Made by a program: the position numbers and the translations under genes. A model generated the notes under the pieces. That model was not told the DNA's origin, did not search any database, and was given only the letters and a program-made list of their open reading frames with translations. Positions 7,217 through 14,619 of a stretch of DNA of 24,057 nt are shown one piece after another. Location of the stretch: NCBI GenBank assembly GCA_036555325.1, contig DATBLQ010000066.1:1-24057 (forward strand). The letters run 5' to 3'. How positions within the stretch are numbered: the first letter of the stretch is position 1; each line of letters begins with the position of its first letter. The stretch is from DATBLQ01 sp036555325. GTDB taxonomy: Bacteria > Pseudomonadota > Alphaproteobacteria > Rhizobiales > Aestuariivirgaceae.

Positions 7217-7735
7217 ATGGGTGCGCGTGGGATTTGGCTGATGCTTCTGGCAGTGGTGCCGGTTTTCCATTTTTCATCGTCCGACGCGGCAGCGGCAGCA
7301 CGTTCCTATTCGAGCCCGACCCATCTTGGACAGCAGATTCATCGTTGTCTTGCCGACGGGACCACCTGCGGAAAACCCGCCGCCGACGCATTTTGCAAAC
7401 TGCAGGGCTTCGACAGCGCGCTTAATTTTCGCCTGCAGCATGACCCAGCGCAGATATCTACTACGATCGTGATTGACTCCGGCCAGCGCCTGAGGGCACC
7501 GGAAGCGGAGCCGTTTCAGATGGTCAAGTGTTGGCGTCCGAACGATTTGCCGACCGCGGTTCAGTTCGGCGTAAGCAACATTGCCTCGCCCATCTTGTGC
7601 GATCTGGGCAAAGACTGCCGCAAGTCTGCAGCCGACGAGTGGTGCGAAAGCAAGGGCTTCACATTGGGCGCGTCCGCCTATGAGATCAGCCCGGACAAGG
7701 CTCTATTCCGCTCCATCAGTTGCGCCACTTTATAG
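7217..7735 (+). CDS. Secreted protein with two copies of a four-cysteine module
   Basis: Encodes 172 residues. ATG 7217 is chosen over the in-frame ATG at 7190 because GGGAGGA precedes it and the shorter form begins with a proper signal peptide (hydrophobic residues 6-20, Ala-rich region to about 28). The mature part is an internal duplication. Module 1 has Cys44, Cys51, Cys60 and Cys105; module 2 has Cys128, Cys134, Cys143 and Cys169. The core is nearly identical in pattern: CGKPAADAFCKLQGF versus CRKSAADEWCESKGF, that is C-x-K-x-A-A-D-x-x-C-x-x-x-G-F. Each module ends in a short strand with the last Cys (MVKC, SISC). Two disulfides per module in the periplasm or outside the cell are a natural inference. 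I do not recognise a named family. The gene is 57 bases upstream of carB on the same strand and may share a transcript with it. Confidence 0.8.
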   Translation: MGARGIWLMLLAVVPVFHFSSSDAAAAARSYSSPTHLGQQIHRCLADGTTCGKPAADAFCKLQGFDSALNFRLQHDPAQISTTIVIDSGQRLRAPEAEPFQMVKCWRPNDLPTAVQFGVSNIASPILCDLGKDCRKSAADEWCESKGFTLGASAYEISPDKALFRSISCATL

Positions 7736-7758
7736 CGTTCGCTTTCTGCTTGTTCGTT

Positions 7759-7797
7759 GGCATGAAGGCCGCTAGTTTGCCTCGCTTCCTTCATGCC
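7759..7797 (+). promoter_or_regulatory. Perfect inverted repeat enclosing the carB start codon
   Basis: GGCATGAAGG (7759-7768) and CCTTCATGCC (7788-7797) are exact reverse complements separated by 19 bases. In RNA the right arm contains the carB ATG (7793-7795), so the hairpin would hide the start codon. No Shine-Dalgarno-like sequence is evident before carB. The left arm carries the ATG of a 12-codon frame that ends just inside carB. A role in controlling carB translation is inferred. Confidence 0.5.
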
Positions 7798-7800
7798 TAA
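7762..7800 (+). CDS. Possible 12-codon leader frame overlapping carB start
   Basis: ATG at 7762 opens a frame encoding MKAASLPRFLHA and stops with TAA at 7798-7800, overlapping the carB ATG at 7793 in another frame. A ribosome translating it would melt the hairpin that covers the carB start and would terminate within a few bases of it, a layout suited to reinitiation. Against it, there is no good ribosome site before the ATG and no run of Arg or other obviously regulatory codons. It may be a by-product of the inverted repeat, since the left arm necessarily contains an ATG complementary to CAT. Confidence 0.25.
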   Translation: MKAASLPRFLHA

Positions 7801-10800
7801 GCGCACAGACATCAAGTCCATTCTCATCATTGGCGCCGGGCCGATCATCATCGGCCAGGCCTGCGAATTTGATTATTCCGGCACCCAGGCCGTGAAAGCG
7901 CTCAAGTCGGAAGGCTACCGCATCATCCTGATCAATTCGAACCCGGCAACGATCATGACAGATCCGGATCTGGCCGATGCGACCTACATTGAGCCTATTA
8001 CCCCCGAAGTGGTGGCACGGATCATTGAATTGGAGCGCCCCGACGCGTTGCTGCCGACCATGGGCGGCCAAACCGCGCTGAATACCGCCCTTACATTGAA
8101 CAAGCAGAAGATACTTCAGAAATTTGACGTTGAGATGATCGGGGCCAAGGCTCATGTCATCGACAAGGCGGAAGATCGTGAACTCTTCCGCGACGCCATG
8201 CGGAAAATCGGGATCGAGACTCCTCGCTCGATGCTTGCACATGATATCGTTGAAGCCCTTGTGGCGCTCGAGACCGTGGGCCTCCCCGCCATCATCCGGC
8301 CTTCCTACACTCTTGGCGGCACCGGTGGTGGGATCGCCTACAATCGCGAGGAATACCTCGACATCATCGATCACGGTCTCGATGCGTCCCCCACCCACGA
8401 AGTTCTGATCGAAGAGTCGGTCGTTGGCTGGAAGGAATTCGAAATGGAGGTTGTCCGCGACCGCGACGACAATTGCATCATTGTTTGTTCGATAGAAAAC
8501 ATCGATCCGATGGGCGTGCACACCGGCGATTCGATCACCGTTGCCCCCGCCCTCACTCTCACAGACAAGGAATATCAGCGCATGCGCAATGCCGCCATCG
8601 CGGTGCTGCGCGAGATCGGGGTCGAGACCGGAGGGTCTAACGTTCAATTCGCGGTGAACCCCGCCGATGGCAGGCTCGTCATCATTGAGATGAACCCGCG
8701 CGTGTCGCGCTCCTCTGCCCTGGCATCCAAGGCGACAGGTTTTCCGATTGCCAAGGTCGCCGCGAAACTCGCCGTGGGCTTCACGCTTGATGAACTTGCC
8801 AACGACATCACCGGCGGCGCAACACCCGCTTCTTTCGAACCGTCCATCGATTATGTGGTGACCAAAATACCCCGCTTCGCATTTGAGAAATTTCCAGGCG
8901 CTGAACCAACCCTCACCACTGCCATGAAATCCGTGGGCGAAGTGATGGCGATTGGACGGACCTTTGCCGAATCGCTGCAAAAGGCGTTGCGCAGCCTTGA
9001 GACAGGTCTGACCGGCCTCAACGAGGTCCTCATTCCAGGCTTGGGCGAAGGCGACGACAAGAATGCCATTCGCGCCGCCTTGGGAAGTCCTACCCCCGAC
9101 CGGATATTGAAAGTCGCCCAGGCCGTGCGGCTTGGCGCTTCGCGCGAGACAATTAACGCCGCCTGCAAATACGATCCCTGGTTCATCGACCAAATCGCGG
9201 CAATTGTCGATATGGAGCAGAGAATTCGCCAAGCAGGTCTGCCGGGCGATGCGGCCAATCTCTCTCGCCTCAAGGCGATGGGTTTTTGCGACGCGCGACT
9301 TGCAGAGCTCGCCGGCCTAAGCGAAGACAAGGTCGCAACTCTCCGGCATAAGCTTGGCCTTAGGCCCGTGTACAAGCGCATCGATACATGCGCTGCAGAA
9401 TTCGCCTCGCCCACGGCCTACATGTATTCGACTTACGAGTCAGGTCTGCCGGGCCTTGATGGGGATGAGGCTTTTCCCTCCGCCCGCAAGAAAATCATCA
9501 TCCTTGGCGGCGGGCCGAACCGTATCGGCCAGGGTATAGAGTTCGACTATTGCTGTTGTCACGCGTGCTTCGCTCTGCGCGAAAGAGGCTTCGAAACGAT
9601 AATGATCAATTGCAATCCAGAGACGGTTTCCACTGACTACGACACCTCCGATCGTCTCTATTTCGAGCCGCTGACTGGCGAGGATGTTCTCGAAATCGTT
9701 CATGCGGAGCAGAAGAGGGGCACGCTCGAAGGCGTTATCGTGCAATTGGGTGGTCAGACGCCGCTGAAGCTCGCCGTGCCGCTGGAGAAGGCCGGGGTGA
9801 AAATTCTTGGAACGACCCCTGATGCCATCGATCTCGCCGAAGACCGCGATCGCTTTGCCAAGCTGCTGAAGAAGCTGAAGCTCCAACAGCCCGCTCACGG
9901 CATTGCGAAATCGGCTCACGAGGCCCGAAAAATCGCAGACAGGATCGGTTATCCCGTCGTTATCCGGCCCTCATATGTGTTGGGCGGACGAGCTATGGAA
10001 ATCGTTCGCGACCCTCAACAGCTTGAACGCTACATGGCGGAAGCGGTGATCGTTTCCGGCAAGAGCCCGGTGCTCATCGATAGTTATCTCTCAGACGCAA
10101 TCGAGGTGGATGTTGACGCGCTGGCGGACGCGAAAGACGTGTTCATTGCCGGCGTCATGGAGCATATCGAGGAAGCAGGCATTCACTCGGGCGACAGCGC
10201 ATGCTCCCTGCCGCCTCATTCCTTGGACCAGAAGGAAATTGCCGAGTTGCAACGCCAGGCGGCCGAACTCGCGAGAGCGCTCAAGGTCGTTGGTCTTATG
10301 AATGTGCAATTCGCCCTGAAGGACGGCACGATTTATGTTCTTGAAGTAAATCCCAGAGCTTCGCGCACGGTGCCCTTCGTTGCCAAGGTGATTGGTGAGC
10401 CGATCGCCAAGATTGGTGCACGACTTATGGCGGGGGAAAGCCTCGCAAGCTTTGCTCTTAAACCCCGTCGATTGTTCCACGTGGGCGTCAAGGAGGCGGT
10501 CTTTCCTTTCAACCGCTTTCCCAACGTGGATACGCTTTTAGGCCCCGAGATGCGATCGACCGGCGAGGTCATGGGTCTCGACCAAGATTATGCGGTTGCC
10601 TTTGCCAAGAGCCAGCTCGGAGTCGGTTCAAAAGTGCCCCTTGAGGGCACGGCCTTCGTATCAGTGAAGGATGCAGACAAGCCCCGCATTCTTCCCGCCG
10701 TTAGGATGCTGCATGGCCTGGGCTTTCGCATCATCGGCACCGGCGGTACCCAACGCTATCTTGCGAGCCACGGAGTGCCGAGCGAGAAGGTCAACAAGGT

Positions 10801-11068
10801 GCTGGAAGGCCGCCCTCACGTCGTCGATGCTCTGAAGAACGGCGATATCCACCTCGTCTTCAACACCACCGAAGGACAGGCTGCCATAGCCGATTCCGCC
10901 TCGATCAGGCGGGCCGCTCTGATCGCCCGAATACCCTACTATACGACGGTAGCGGGCTGTATCGCGGCAACCAAGGCGATCGCGGCGGTCAAGGCGCGCA
11001 CTCTGGATGTGCGGCCTCTTCAGAATTATCACGCCTCCTCTTGTGGATCTGATCCTGCTTCGGGCTAA
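7793..11068 (+). CDS. carB: Carbamoyl-phosphate synthase large subunit
   Basis: Encodes 1091 residues, close to the usual 1070-1160. CarB with CarA makes carbamoyl phosphate from glutamine (through channelled ammonia), bicarbonate and two ATP, feeding pyrimidine and arginine synthesis in the cytoplasm. The two homologous synthetase halves are visible: the first begins with IIGAGPIIIGQACEFDYSG (about residues 12-30) and the second with ILGGGPNRIGQGIEFDY (about residue 570). Each has an ATP-grasp region with the conserved RPSYTLGGTGGGIA or RPSYVLGGRAMEI loop. The C-terminal 140 residues, from about 953, form the MGS-like allosteric domain (RMLHGLGFRIIGTGGT), the usual UMP/IMP/ornithine-responsive part. 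carA is not in the window. greA follows after 244 bases, as I recall for several Hyphomicrobiales. The start lies within a hairpin and has no clear ribosome site. The long minus-strand frame across the 5' third is a shadow. Confidence 0.97.
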   Translation: MPKRTDIKSILIIGAGPIIIGQACEFDYSGTQAVKALKSEGYRIILINSNPATIMTDPDLADATYIEPITPEVVARIIELERPDALLPTMGGQTALNTALTLNKQKILQKFDVEMIGAKAHVIDKAEDRELFRDAMRKIGIETPRSMLAHDIVEALVALETVGLPAIIRPSYTLGGTGGGIAYNREEYLDIIDHGLDASPTHEVLIEESVVGWKEFEMEVVRDRDDNCIIVCSIENIDPMGVHTGDSITVAPALTLTDKEYQRMRNAAIAVLREIGVETGGSNVQFAVNPADGRLVIIEMNPRVSRSSALASKATGFPIAKVAAKLAVGFTLDELANDITGGATPASFEPSIDYVVTKIPRFAFEKFPGAEPTLTTAMKSVGEVMAIGRTFAESLQKALRSLETGLTGLNEVLIPGLGEGDDKNAIRAALGSPTPDRILKVAQAVRLGASRETINAACKYDPWFIDQIAAIVDMEQRIRQAGLPGDAANLSRLKAMGFCDARLAELAGLSEDKVATLRHKLGLRPVYKRIDTCAAEFASPTAYMYSTYESGLPGLDGDEAFPSARKKIIILGGGPNRIGQGIEFDYCCCHACFALRERGFETIMINCNPETVSTDYDTSDRLYFEPLTGEDVLEIVHAEQKRGTLEGVIVQLGGQTPLKLAVPLEKAGVKILGTTPDAIDLAEDRDRFAKLLKKLKLQQPAHGIAKSAHEARKIADRIGYPVVIRPSYVLGGRAMEIVRDPQQLERYMAEAVIVSGKSPVLIDSYLSDAIEVDVDALADAKDVFIAGVMEHIEEAGIHSGDSACSLPPHSLDQKEIAELQRQAAELARALKVVGLMNVQFALKDGTIYVLEVNPRASRTVPFVAKVIGEPIAKIGARLMAGESLASFALKPRRLFHVGVKEAVFPFNRFPNVDTLLGPEMRSTGEVMGLDQDYAVAFAKSQLGVGSKVPLEGTAFVSVKDADKPRILPAVRMLHGLGFRIIGTGGTQRYLASHGVPSEKVNKVLEGRPHVVDALKNGDIHLVFNTTEGQAAIADSASIRRAALIARIPYYTTVAGCIAATKAIAAVKARTLDVRPLQNYHASSCGSDPASG

Positions 11069-11148
11069 CCGGCTGATTTGCGGTCGCTTTTGAACACAAG
11101 AGCCGTGAATCTTGAAAAAATACAGGCTTAGGACTATTCTTTTTTTGT

Positions 11149-11176
11149 CGGGAGGCCTCTCTTGAGTGGCCTCCCG
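11149..11176. other. Stable hairpin between carB and greA
   Basis: CGGGAGGCC (11149-11157) pairs perfectly with GGCCTCCCG (11168-11176) around a 10-base loop. A seven-T run (11140-11146) lies before the stem on the plus strand, and only CGGTTGTT follows it, so it is not a textbook terminator. It may still end carB transcripts with Rho, protect a 3' end, or be part of the greA leader. The rest of the 244-base gap shows no gene. Confidence 0.45.
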
Positions 11177-11312
11177 CGGTTGTTAAGGCAATCGGATTGT
11201 GTTTGCGGCTTCAGAGGCCCGGCCAGTCAGATTTTCCGAAGAACAACACCGAAGATTAAGCCCGGCACGGACGAAGTCCCGCCGGCCCTAGATGAACTGA
11301 CGGATTGCTAAG

Positions 11313-11786
11313 ATGGACAAGGTTCCAATGACCGCCACCGGCCACCAGGCCATGCTCGAGGAGATCAAGCACCTGAAATCGGTGGAACGCCCCCGCATCA
11401 TCAAATTGATCACTGAGGCGCGTGCCCATGGCGATCTCTCCGAGAACGCCGAGTACCATGCCGCCAAGGATCAACAGGGCTGGCTCGAAGCGCGTGTCGC
11501 GGAACTTGAAGACAAGGTTTCGCGCGCCGAGATCATCGATGTGACCAAGCTCTCCGGCGACACTGTCAAGTTCGGTGCCTTCGTCACCTTGGTCGATGAG
11601 GACACAGACGAGCAGGCGGTTTATCAGATCGTCGGCGAGTTCGAGGCAGACGTGAAGAAGGGCAAGATCTCGGTGACCTCCCCGATCGCCCGCGCCATCA
11701 TAGGAAAGAAAAAAGGCGACTCCGTCGAAGTCATGACGCCTGGCGGCGGCAAGAGCTACGAGATCGTCAAGATCCGTTATCGCTGA
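11313..11786 (+). CDS. greA: Transcription elongation factor GreA
   Basis: Encodes 157 residues, the normal GreA length. GreA enters the secondary channel of RNA polymerase and stimulates transcript cleavage in backtracked complexes. The N-terminal coiled coil (about residues 1-75) carries the tip acidic motif HGDLSENAEYHAAK, with the conserved Asp and Glu residues that support cleavage. The C-terminal FKBP-like domain shows GAFVTLVDEDTDE, SPIARAIIGKKKGD and a TPGGGKSYEIVKI end. The start ATG 11313 is at the canonical family position, although the ribosome site is weak (CTAAG). Its last 10 bases overlap the end of the convergent benE gene. It lies downstream of carB, with a hairpin in the gap, so it may have its own promoter. 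Confidence 0.97.
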   Translation: MDKVPMTATGHQAMLEEIKHLKSVERPRIIKLITEARAHGDLSENAEYHAAKDQQGWLEARVAELEDKVSRAEIIDVTKLSGDTVKFGAFVTLVDEDTDEQAVYQIVGEFEADVKKGKISVTSPIARAIIGKKKGDSVEVMTPGGGKSYEIVKIRYR

Positions 11787-12985
11787 TTTTGAGTCTGGGC
11801 CAAGCCGATTTTTAGCAGGTGGAAAATGACACCTGCGGCAAGCCCCCAGAACGCCGAACCGATTGAAAGGACGCTGACGCCGGAAGCCGTCACCAGAAAA
11901 GCGATGAGCGCCGCGTCCAGGCATCGCTCGTCTTTGGTCATCGCTGGAACAGCGCTGATGAGCGGCACAAGGAGCCCTAGGCCGGCAATTGCCTTGATCA
12001 ACGGGGGCGGCATCGATGCCAGCAATTCGACCACTGTGCCCGAGAACAGCCCAAGCAGCATGTAGATCACGAAATAGGGCTGCGCCACACGCCATCGTTC
12101 CCGACTGTCGGGATGGCAGTCGGGGCCTGTGCACAGTGCCGCCGTCAAAGCCGCCATAGTCACCGCATGGGCACCGAACGGCGCCAGGACGATCGAGGCG
12201 AGCCCTGTCACCCACAGCGCCGCCTTTATCGGAGGCTCATAGCCCGCTTGCTTCAAAACTGCAAAACCAGGCAGATTTTGCGATGCCATGGTTACAAGAT
12301 AAAGCGGCATGCCAAGCCCGATCAGGCTCGACAGCTCGAATTCCGGGGTTGTCCAGGAAAGCAAGGTGACGCCAACCCGACAGCAGTCAGGATCCATGGC
12401 ACCGGCTGCAACCGCGATGCCGATACCTGCGGCGACCGCCAGCGGCGTCGCGAGCACCGGCCGCCGAAGTCGTAAGGCGAAATAGATGACGACGACCGGC
12501 GCGACAAGGAGCGGATTTGCAGCAAGGGCCGATGGAACGTTAAGACAGTAGCGCAGCAATATTCCGGCGAGCATCGCAGCGGCAATTGGCGCCGGGATTT
12601 GCTGGACAAGTTTGGTCAGCGGCCTGAATGCCGCCGTGAGACACATGAGCAAGCCGGCGAACAGGAAGGCTCCTATCGCGTTTGGGAAGCTGGTTCCGCT
12701 GGCCGTTGTGGCCACGAGCACAACACCCGGTGTGGACCAAGCGGTGATGACCGGGATGCGATACCAGCTGGAAAGCACCAGCGTGGTGAGAGCCATGCCG
12801 AAACACAGCGCCGCCGCCCATGATGCGCTCTGCGCTGGCGTTGCATCGAGGACTCGCGCCGCTTCCACCACCAGCAGGATCGTGCTGCCGAAACCGATAA
12901 TGACAGTGTTGAAAGCGCTGAGGATCGTTTGCCCCGGCACCGGTGAAATGAACCGCGCCGTTGTCGCCCCCGCCTCCTCCTTCAT
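11777..12985 (-). CDS. benE: BenE-family transporter (benzoate/H+ symporter-like)
   Basis: Encodes 402 residues. The sequence is a run of about 11-12 hydrophobic helices, matching the inner-membrane benzoate:proton symporter family BenE. Family-like features are the N-terminal PGQTILSAFNTVIIGFGSTILLVVEAA, the conserved SSWYRIPVITAWSTPG block and the MASQNLPGFAVLKQAGY segment in the middle. Members take up benzoate or related aromatic acids, but no benzoate catabolic gene is in the window, so the substrate is only inferred. ATG 12985 overlaps the lrp stop as ATGA, so the gene is translationally coupled to the Lrp/AsnC regulator, which probably controls it. The frame extends further upstream inside lrp, but that is not coding in this frame. 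The 3' end overlaps the convergent greA gene by 10 bases. Confidence 0.9.
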   Translation of the reverse strand: MKEEAGATTARFISPVPGQTILSAFNTVIIGFGSTILLVVEAARVLDATPAQSASWAAALCFGMALTTLVLSSWYRIPVITAWSTPGVVLVATTASGTSFPNAIGAFLFAGLLMCLTAAFRPLTKLVQQIPAPIAAAMLAGILLRYCLNVPSALAANPLLVAPVVVIYFALRLRRPVLATPLAVAAGIGIAVAAGAMDPDCCRVGVTLLSWTTPEFELSSLIGLGMPLYLVTMASQNLPGFAVLKQAGYEPPIKAALWVTGLASIVLAPFGAHAVTMAALTAALCTGPDCHPDSRERWRVAQPYFVIYMLLGLFSGTVVELLASMPPPLIKAIAGLGLLVPLISAVPAMTKDERCLDAALIAFLVTASGVSVLSIGSAFWGLAAGVIFHLLKIGLAQTQNQR

Positions 12986-13479
12986 TGATCGCCGGTGCCC
13001 GCACTGGGCGAGAGCGGAACGCCCGGCTCGTATTTGGAAACTCGCAGCGTGAGTGTCGTCTTCACACTGTCGACATTGGGAGCCTTGGTGAGATCGTTGA
13101 TCACGAACGCCTGTGCCGTGTGGAGGTCCTTTGCCACACATTTCAGCAGAAAATCCACCTCCCCCGACAGCATGTAGCACTCTCTGACGATGGGCCATTT
13201 TCGCACCCGGTCTTCAAATGCGACCAGATCGACTTCCGCCTGGCTGTGCAGCCCGACCATGGCAAACATCGTCAGTTCAAACCCCAGCTTCTCGGCATTC
13301 AACAGGCCGCGGTAGCTCGTGATCAGACCTTGCTCTTCGAGAGCCCGTACTCGCCTTAGACAGGGAGGAGGCGAGATGCCGGCACGTTTGGCCAGCTCGA
13401 CATTGGTAATGCGGCCGTCCTTCTGCAACTCATACAGGATTCGCCAATCGGTCTGGTCGAGTTTGAACGCGCGAGGCAT
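12982..13479 (-). CDS. Lrp/AsnC family transcriptional regulator
   Basis: Encodes 165 residues. An N-terminal winged helix-turn-helix (about residues 5-60) has the family pattern LDQTDWRILYELQKDGRITNVELAKRAGIS followed by CLRRVRALEEQGLI. The C-terminal RAM (ligand-binding, oligomerising) domain contains LSGEVDFLLKCVAKD and ends with a TTLTLRVSKYE strand. Such proteins are octameric or dimeric regulators that sense amino acids or related metabolites. The coding sequence overlaps benE by four bases (ATGA), so they form an operon, and it is divergent from trxB across 180 bases. In rhizobia I recall an Lrp-type gene in this position next to trxB, so the regulator is probably the conserved resident and benE the variable partner. 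The ribosome site before ATG 13479 is poor. Effector and targets are unknown. Confidence 0.93.
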   Translation of the reverse strand: MPRAFKLDQTDWRILYELQKDGRITNVELAKRAGISPPPCLRRVRALEEQGLITSYRGLLNAEKLGFELTMFAMVGLHSQAEVDLVAFEDRVRKWPIVRECYMLSGEVDFLLKCVAKDLHTAQAFVINDLTKAPNVDSVKTTLTLRVSKYEPGVPLSPSAGTGDQ

Positions 13480-13568
13480 GGCGGCAGACTTTTGCCCGTT
13501 CCATGCGAATTAAGCAATAAAATTTCAAATCCCCTGCCTCCAGACCGTGAACAATTCCGGATCAAATA

Positions 13569-13596
13569 TTGAGCATCTGGTCAAAATAGGTATGTT
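13569..13596 (+). promoter_or_regulatory. Candidate sigma-70-type promoter for trxB-lysR
   Basis: TTGAGC (13569-13574) is separated by 16 bases from TATGTT (13591-13596), about 64 bases before the trxB ATG. It lies in the AT-rich divergent region between lrp and trxB, where the Lrp-type regulator could also bind. Both hexamers depart from consensus. Confidence 0.35.
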
Positions 13597-13659
13597 GTTT
13601 TCACATAGATCAGAAACAGAGCCATGATTATCTAACATGCCTTGGGATACCAAACTGAC

Positions 13660-14619
13660 ATGACGAAGCATACCCGACTTTTGATCCTGGGATCCGGCCC
13701 CGCAGGTCTCACTGCAGCGATCTATGCCTCCCGCGCGATGCTGAAACCCATTTTGATCGAGGGCATCCAGCCCGGCGGGCAGATGACCATTACCACCGAT
13801 GTTGAAAATTATCCGGGCTTCGCGGAGGTGGTTCAGGGTCCATGGCTAATGGAACAAATGAGGAAACAGGCCCTGAATGTCGGAACTGAGTTGATCACCG
13901 ATCACGTGATCGACGCGCAGTTGAAGACGCGTCCCTTCCGGTTCAAGGGCGATTCCGGAGAGGTCTACTCGAGCGACAGCGTGATCATTGCCACCGGCGC
14001 TCAGGCCAAATGGCTGGGCTTGCCTTCCGAGGAGCATTTCAAAGGGTTCGGCGTTTCGGCTTGCGCTACCTGCGATGGATTTTTCTTCAAGGAAAGAAAA
14101 GTGCTGGTCATTGGCGGCGGCAATACGGCTGTTGAGGAGGCGCTGTTCCTTACGAATTTCGCCAGCGAAGTCGTGATCGTCCATCGACGCAGCGAATTCC
14201 GCGCCGAAAAAATCCTCCAGCACCGCCTTTTCGCGAACAAGAAAATCAGTGTCAAATGGGATACCATTCTCGACCGGGTCATAGGTACGGAAACTCCGAA
14301 AGGTGTCACCGGGGCTCGCCTCAAGAACCTGAAAACCGGGCAGACTGACGAAATCGCTGCCCAGGGAATCTTCATTGCGATCGGCCACAAGCCAGCTACC
14401 GAACTCTTCGTCGGTCAGCTGGACTTCACTCCCTCTGGCTACATTGTCGTCAAGGACCGATCGACCGCGACGAGCATACCGGGCGTGTTCGCCGCAGGTG
14501 ATGTCGCCGATGAAATCTATCGCCAGGCCGTGACCGCTGCCGGAATGGGCTGCATGGCGGCCCTGGAAGCTGAGAAATTTCTTGCTCATCGTACCCACTT
14601 GCACGCGGCCGCCGAATGA
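13660..14619 (+). CDS. trxB: Thioredoxin reductase (NADPH)
   Basis: Encodes 319 residues, the normal low-molecular-weight TrxB length. The enzyme passes electrons from NADPH through FAD and a Cys pair to thioredoxin in the cytoplasm. Visible features are the FAD dinucleotide fold GSGPAG (residues 11-16), IQPGGQMTITTDVENYPGF, the redox-active CATC (Cys135-Cys138) followed by DGFFFKERKV, the NADPH fold GGGNTA (152-157) with the HRRSEFRA phosphate-binding arginines, and the C-terminal GVFAAGDVAD FAD motif. ATG 13660 is preferred over the in-frame TTG at 13642 because it gives the standard N-terminus. Its stop overlaps the next ATG (ATGA), so it is coupled to the LysR-type regulator. The gene is divergent from lrp. 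Confidence 0.96.
   Translation: MTKHTRLLILGSGPAGLTAAIYASRAMLKPILIEGIQPGGQMTITTDVENYPGFAEVVQGPWLMEQMRKQALNVGTELITDHVIDAQLKTRPFRFKGDSGEVYSSDSVIIATGAQAKWLGLPSEEHFKGFGVSACATCDGFFFKERKVLVIGGGNTAVEEALFLTNFASEVVIVHRRSEFRAEKILQHRLFANKKISVKWDTILDRVIGTETPKGVTGARLKNLKTGQTDEIAAQGIFIAIGHKPATELFVGQLDFTPSGYIVVKDRSTATSIPGVFAAGDVADEIYRQAVTAAGMGCMAALEAEKFLAHRTHLHAAAE

Noticed and set aside
7772..9232. Open minus-strand frame of 486 codons
   Set aside because: It is entirely antisense to carB, whose motifs are unmistakable; the His/Gly/Asp-rich product looks like antisense codon bias.
13637..13663. Eight-codon frame ending in TGA that overlaps the trxB start
   Set aside because: It resembles the carB situation but has no inverted repeat and no ribosome site; such short frames are expected by chance.
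13846..14604. Open minus-strand frame of 252 codons
   Set aside because: It is antisense to trxB and has no coding features of its own.
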